This document shows, one piece after another, positions 63,343 through 64,000 of a stretch of 64,000 nucleotides of DNA. Every line of letters begins with the position of its first letter. Within the stretch, counting starts at the first letter, position 1. The position numbers and the translations under genes were made by a program. The DNA comes from Lepidostoma basale (Eukaryota > Arthropoda > Insecta > Trichoptera > Lepidostomatidae), in contig JAHDVF020000747.1 in assembly GCA_022606425.2 (NCBI GenBank), positions 620,001 through 684,000 on the forward strand, written 5' to 3'. A model generated the notes under the pieces. It saw only the letters and a list, made by a program, of their open reading frames with translations, did not search any database and was not told the origin of the DNA.

Positions 63343-64000
63343 TAATAAATGCAGTAGAAATGAGATCTCTAAGACGAATGTGTGATAAATCTGTATGTGA
63401 TAGAGTTTCAAATGCAAATATATGAAGTGAATGCGGTGCGAATGAAAGTATTATGAACAAAATAATGAAAAGATCGTTGAGATGGTTTGGACACATGGAA
63501 AGAATGAGTGAAGATAGAAGGGCGAAGAAGGTAATGTAAAAGACGTTAACGGAGCTAGAAATAGAGGAAGGCCGAGGAAAATTTTGCACGATCAAATCAA
63601 TATCAATCAAATCACCTAAGGAGTCTAAGAAATCGACGTGCGTGCATGACACATAGAGGAAGCGAGAGATGTATGTCAGGACCAGTGGCGGTACTCCCAT
63701 AGAAGCCCAAAAGCTCGGCTTGCGTAAGAAATTTTGAATCTAAACCTCTCCTGGCTTACAGAGGTATATCTCTTGTGGCTATTCCTCTTACGTCTGATGG
63801 GAACATTGTTGGATGTTGCTTTAGTGGGTTGTTGGTTTATGCGAGCGCATGATTACTTAGATTTGGGGGTTTTGATTCAAAATTTCTTACGCAAGCCGGG
63901 CTTCTGGGCTTCTATGGGAGTACCGCCACTGGTCAGGACATAACAGTGTGGCGGTCCCTTCTTTCTGCCTATCCCCTCGGAGAGACGGTTGGTTAGTTAA
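63343..64000 (+). repeat. LINE-A fragment split by a hAT MITE
   Basis: 63343-63682 and 63940-64000 are one copy; the 3' end with GGAGAGACGGTTGGTTAG reaches the window edge. Frames broken. Confidence 0.85.
63683..63931. mobile_element. hAT-type MITE with long TIRs
   Basis: Ends CAGTGGCGGTACTCCCATAG and its reverse complement; the inverted repeats extend about 64 bp with 3 mismatches. Exact 8-bp TSD GTCAGGAC (63675-63682, 63932-63939). Distinct from the 10063 family beyond the CAGTGG start. A 69-residue frame covering it is incidental. Confidence 0.92.

Overview
This is an AT-rich animal nuclear window, most likely from an insect and plausibly a lepidopteran. Evidence: one intron-split gene encoding the canonical insect calmodulin, AATAAA polyadenylation signals, a mariner element, hAT-type MITEs, a tRNA-derived SINE, and a very dense load of 5'-truncated LINE fragments of at least ten families. 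The species call is inference; no single-copy gene other than calmodulin is recognisable. Almost all other open frames are LINE ORF remnants or their shadows.

Layout. 1-13,000: a patchwork of LINE 3' ends (called A to G here), MITEs and a minisatellite, with several nestings datable by target-site duplications (TSDs). 13,060-35,360: the calmodulin gene on the + strand, with promoter (CCAAT 13108, TATA 13165), an ATG-only first coding exon, three further coding exons (19607-19781, 30839-31081, 34460-34488), introns of 6.1, 11.1 and 3.4 kb, and two poly(A) signals (34512, 35338). Introns 1 and 2 are full of LINE, SINE and foldback pieces; intron 3 is almost free of repeats and holds a possible alternative last coding exon (33497-33549). 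35,400-58,500: intergenic repeat landscape with nested LINE-A, C, H, I and J, foldback elements, one CpG-rich island (about 47,990-48,430) and a degenerate transposase. 58,500-60,700: a perfect 85-bp-arm foldback, a decayed mariner relic, and a nearly intact mariner (59360-60681) broken only by one in-frame stop. 60,700-64,000: more LINE-A, including a head-to-head pair and a copy split by a hAT MITE.

How it fits together. The only clear cellular function is calmodulin, a four-EF-hand calcium sensor. The rest records transposition. LINE-A (about 35 pieces, all short 3' ends with a TTAG tail) accounts for most of the repeat load. Three repeat groups share a hairpin followed by GGCGAAAC and a nearby GTC, resembling the core of the hammerhead ribozymes known in Penelope-like elements. 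The points most worth following are the candidate alternative calmodulin C-terminus, that hammerhead-like motif, a 268-bp insertion with inverted arms and a 12-bp TSD, and a LINE-LINE chimera whose breakpoint occurs at two loci.
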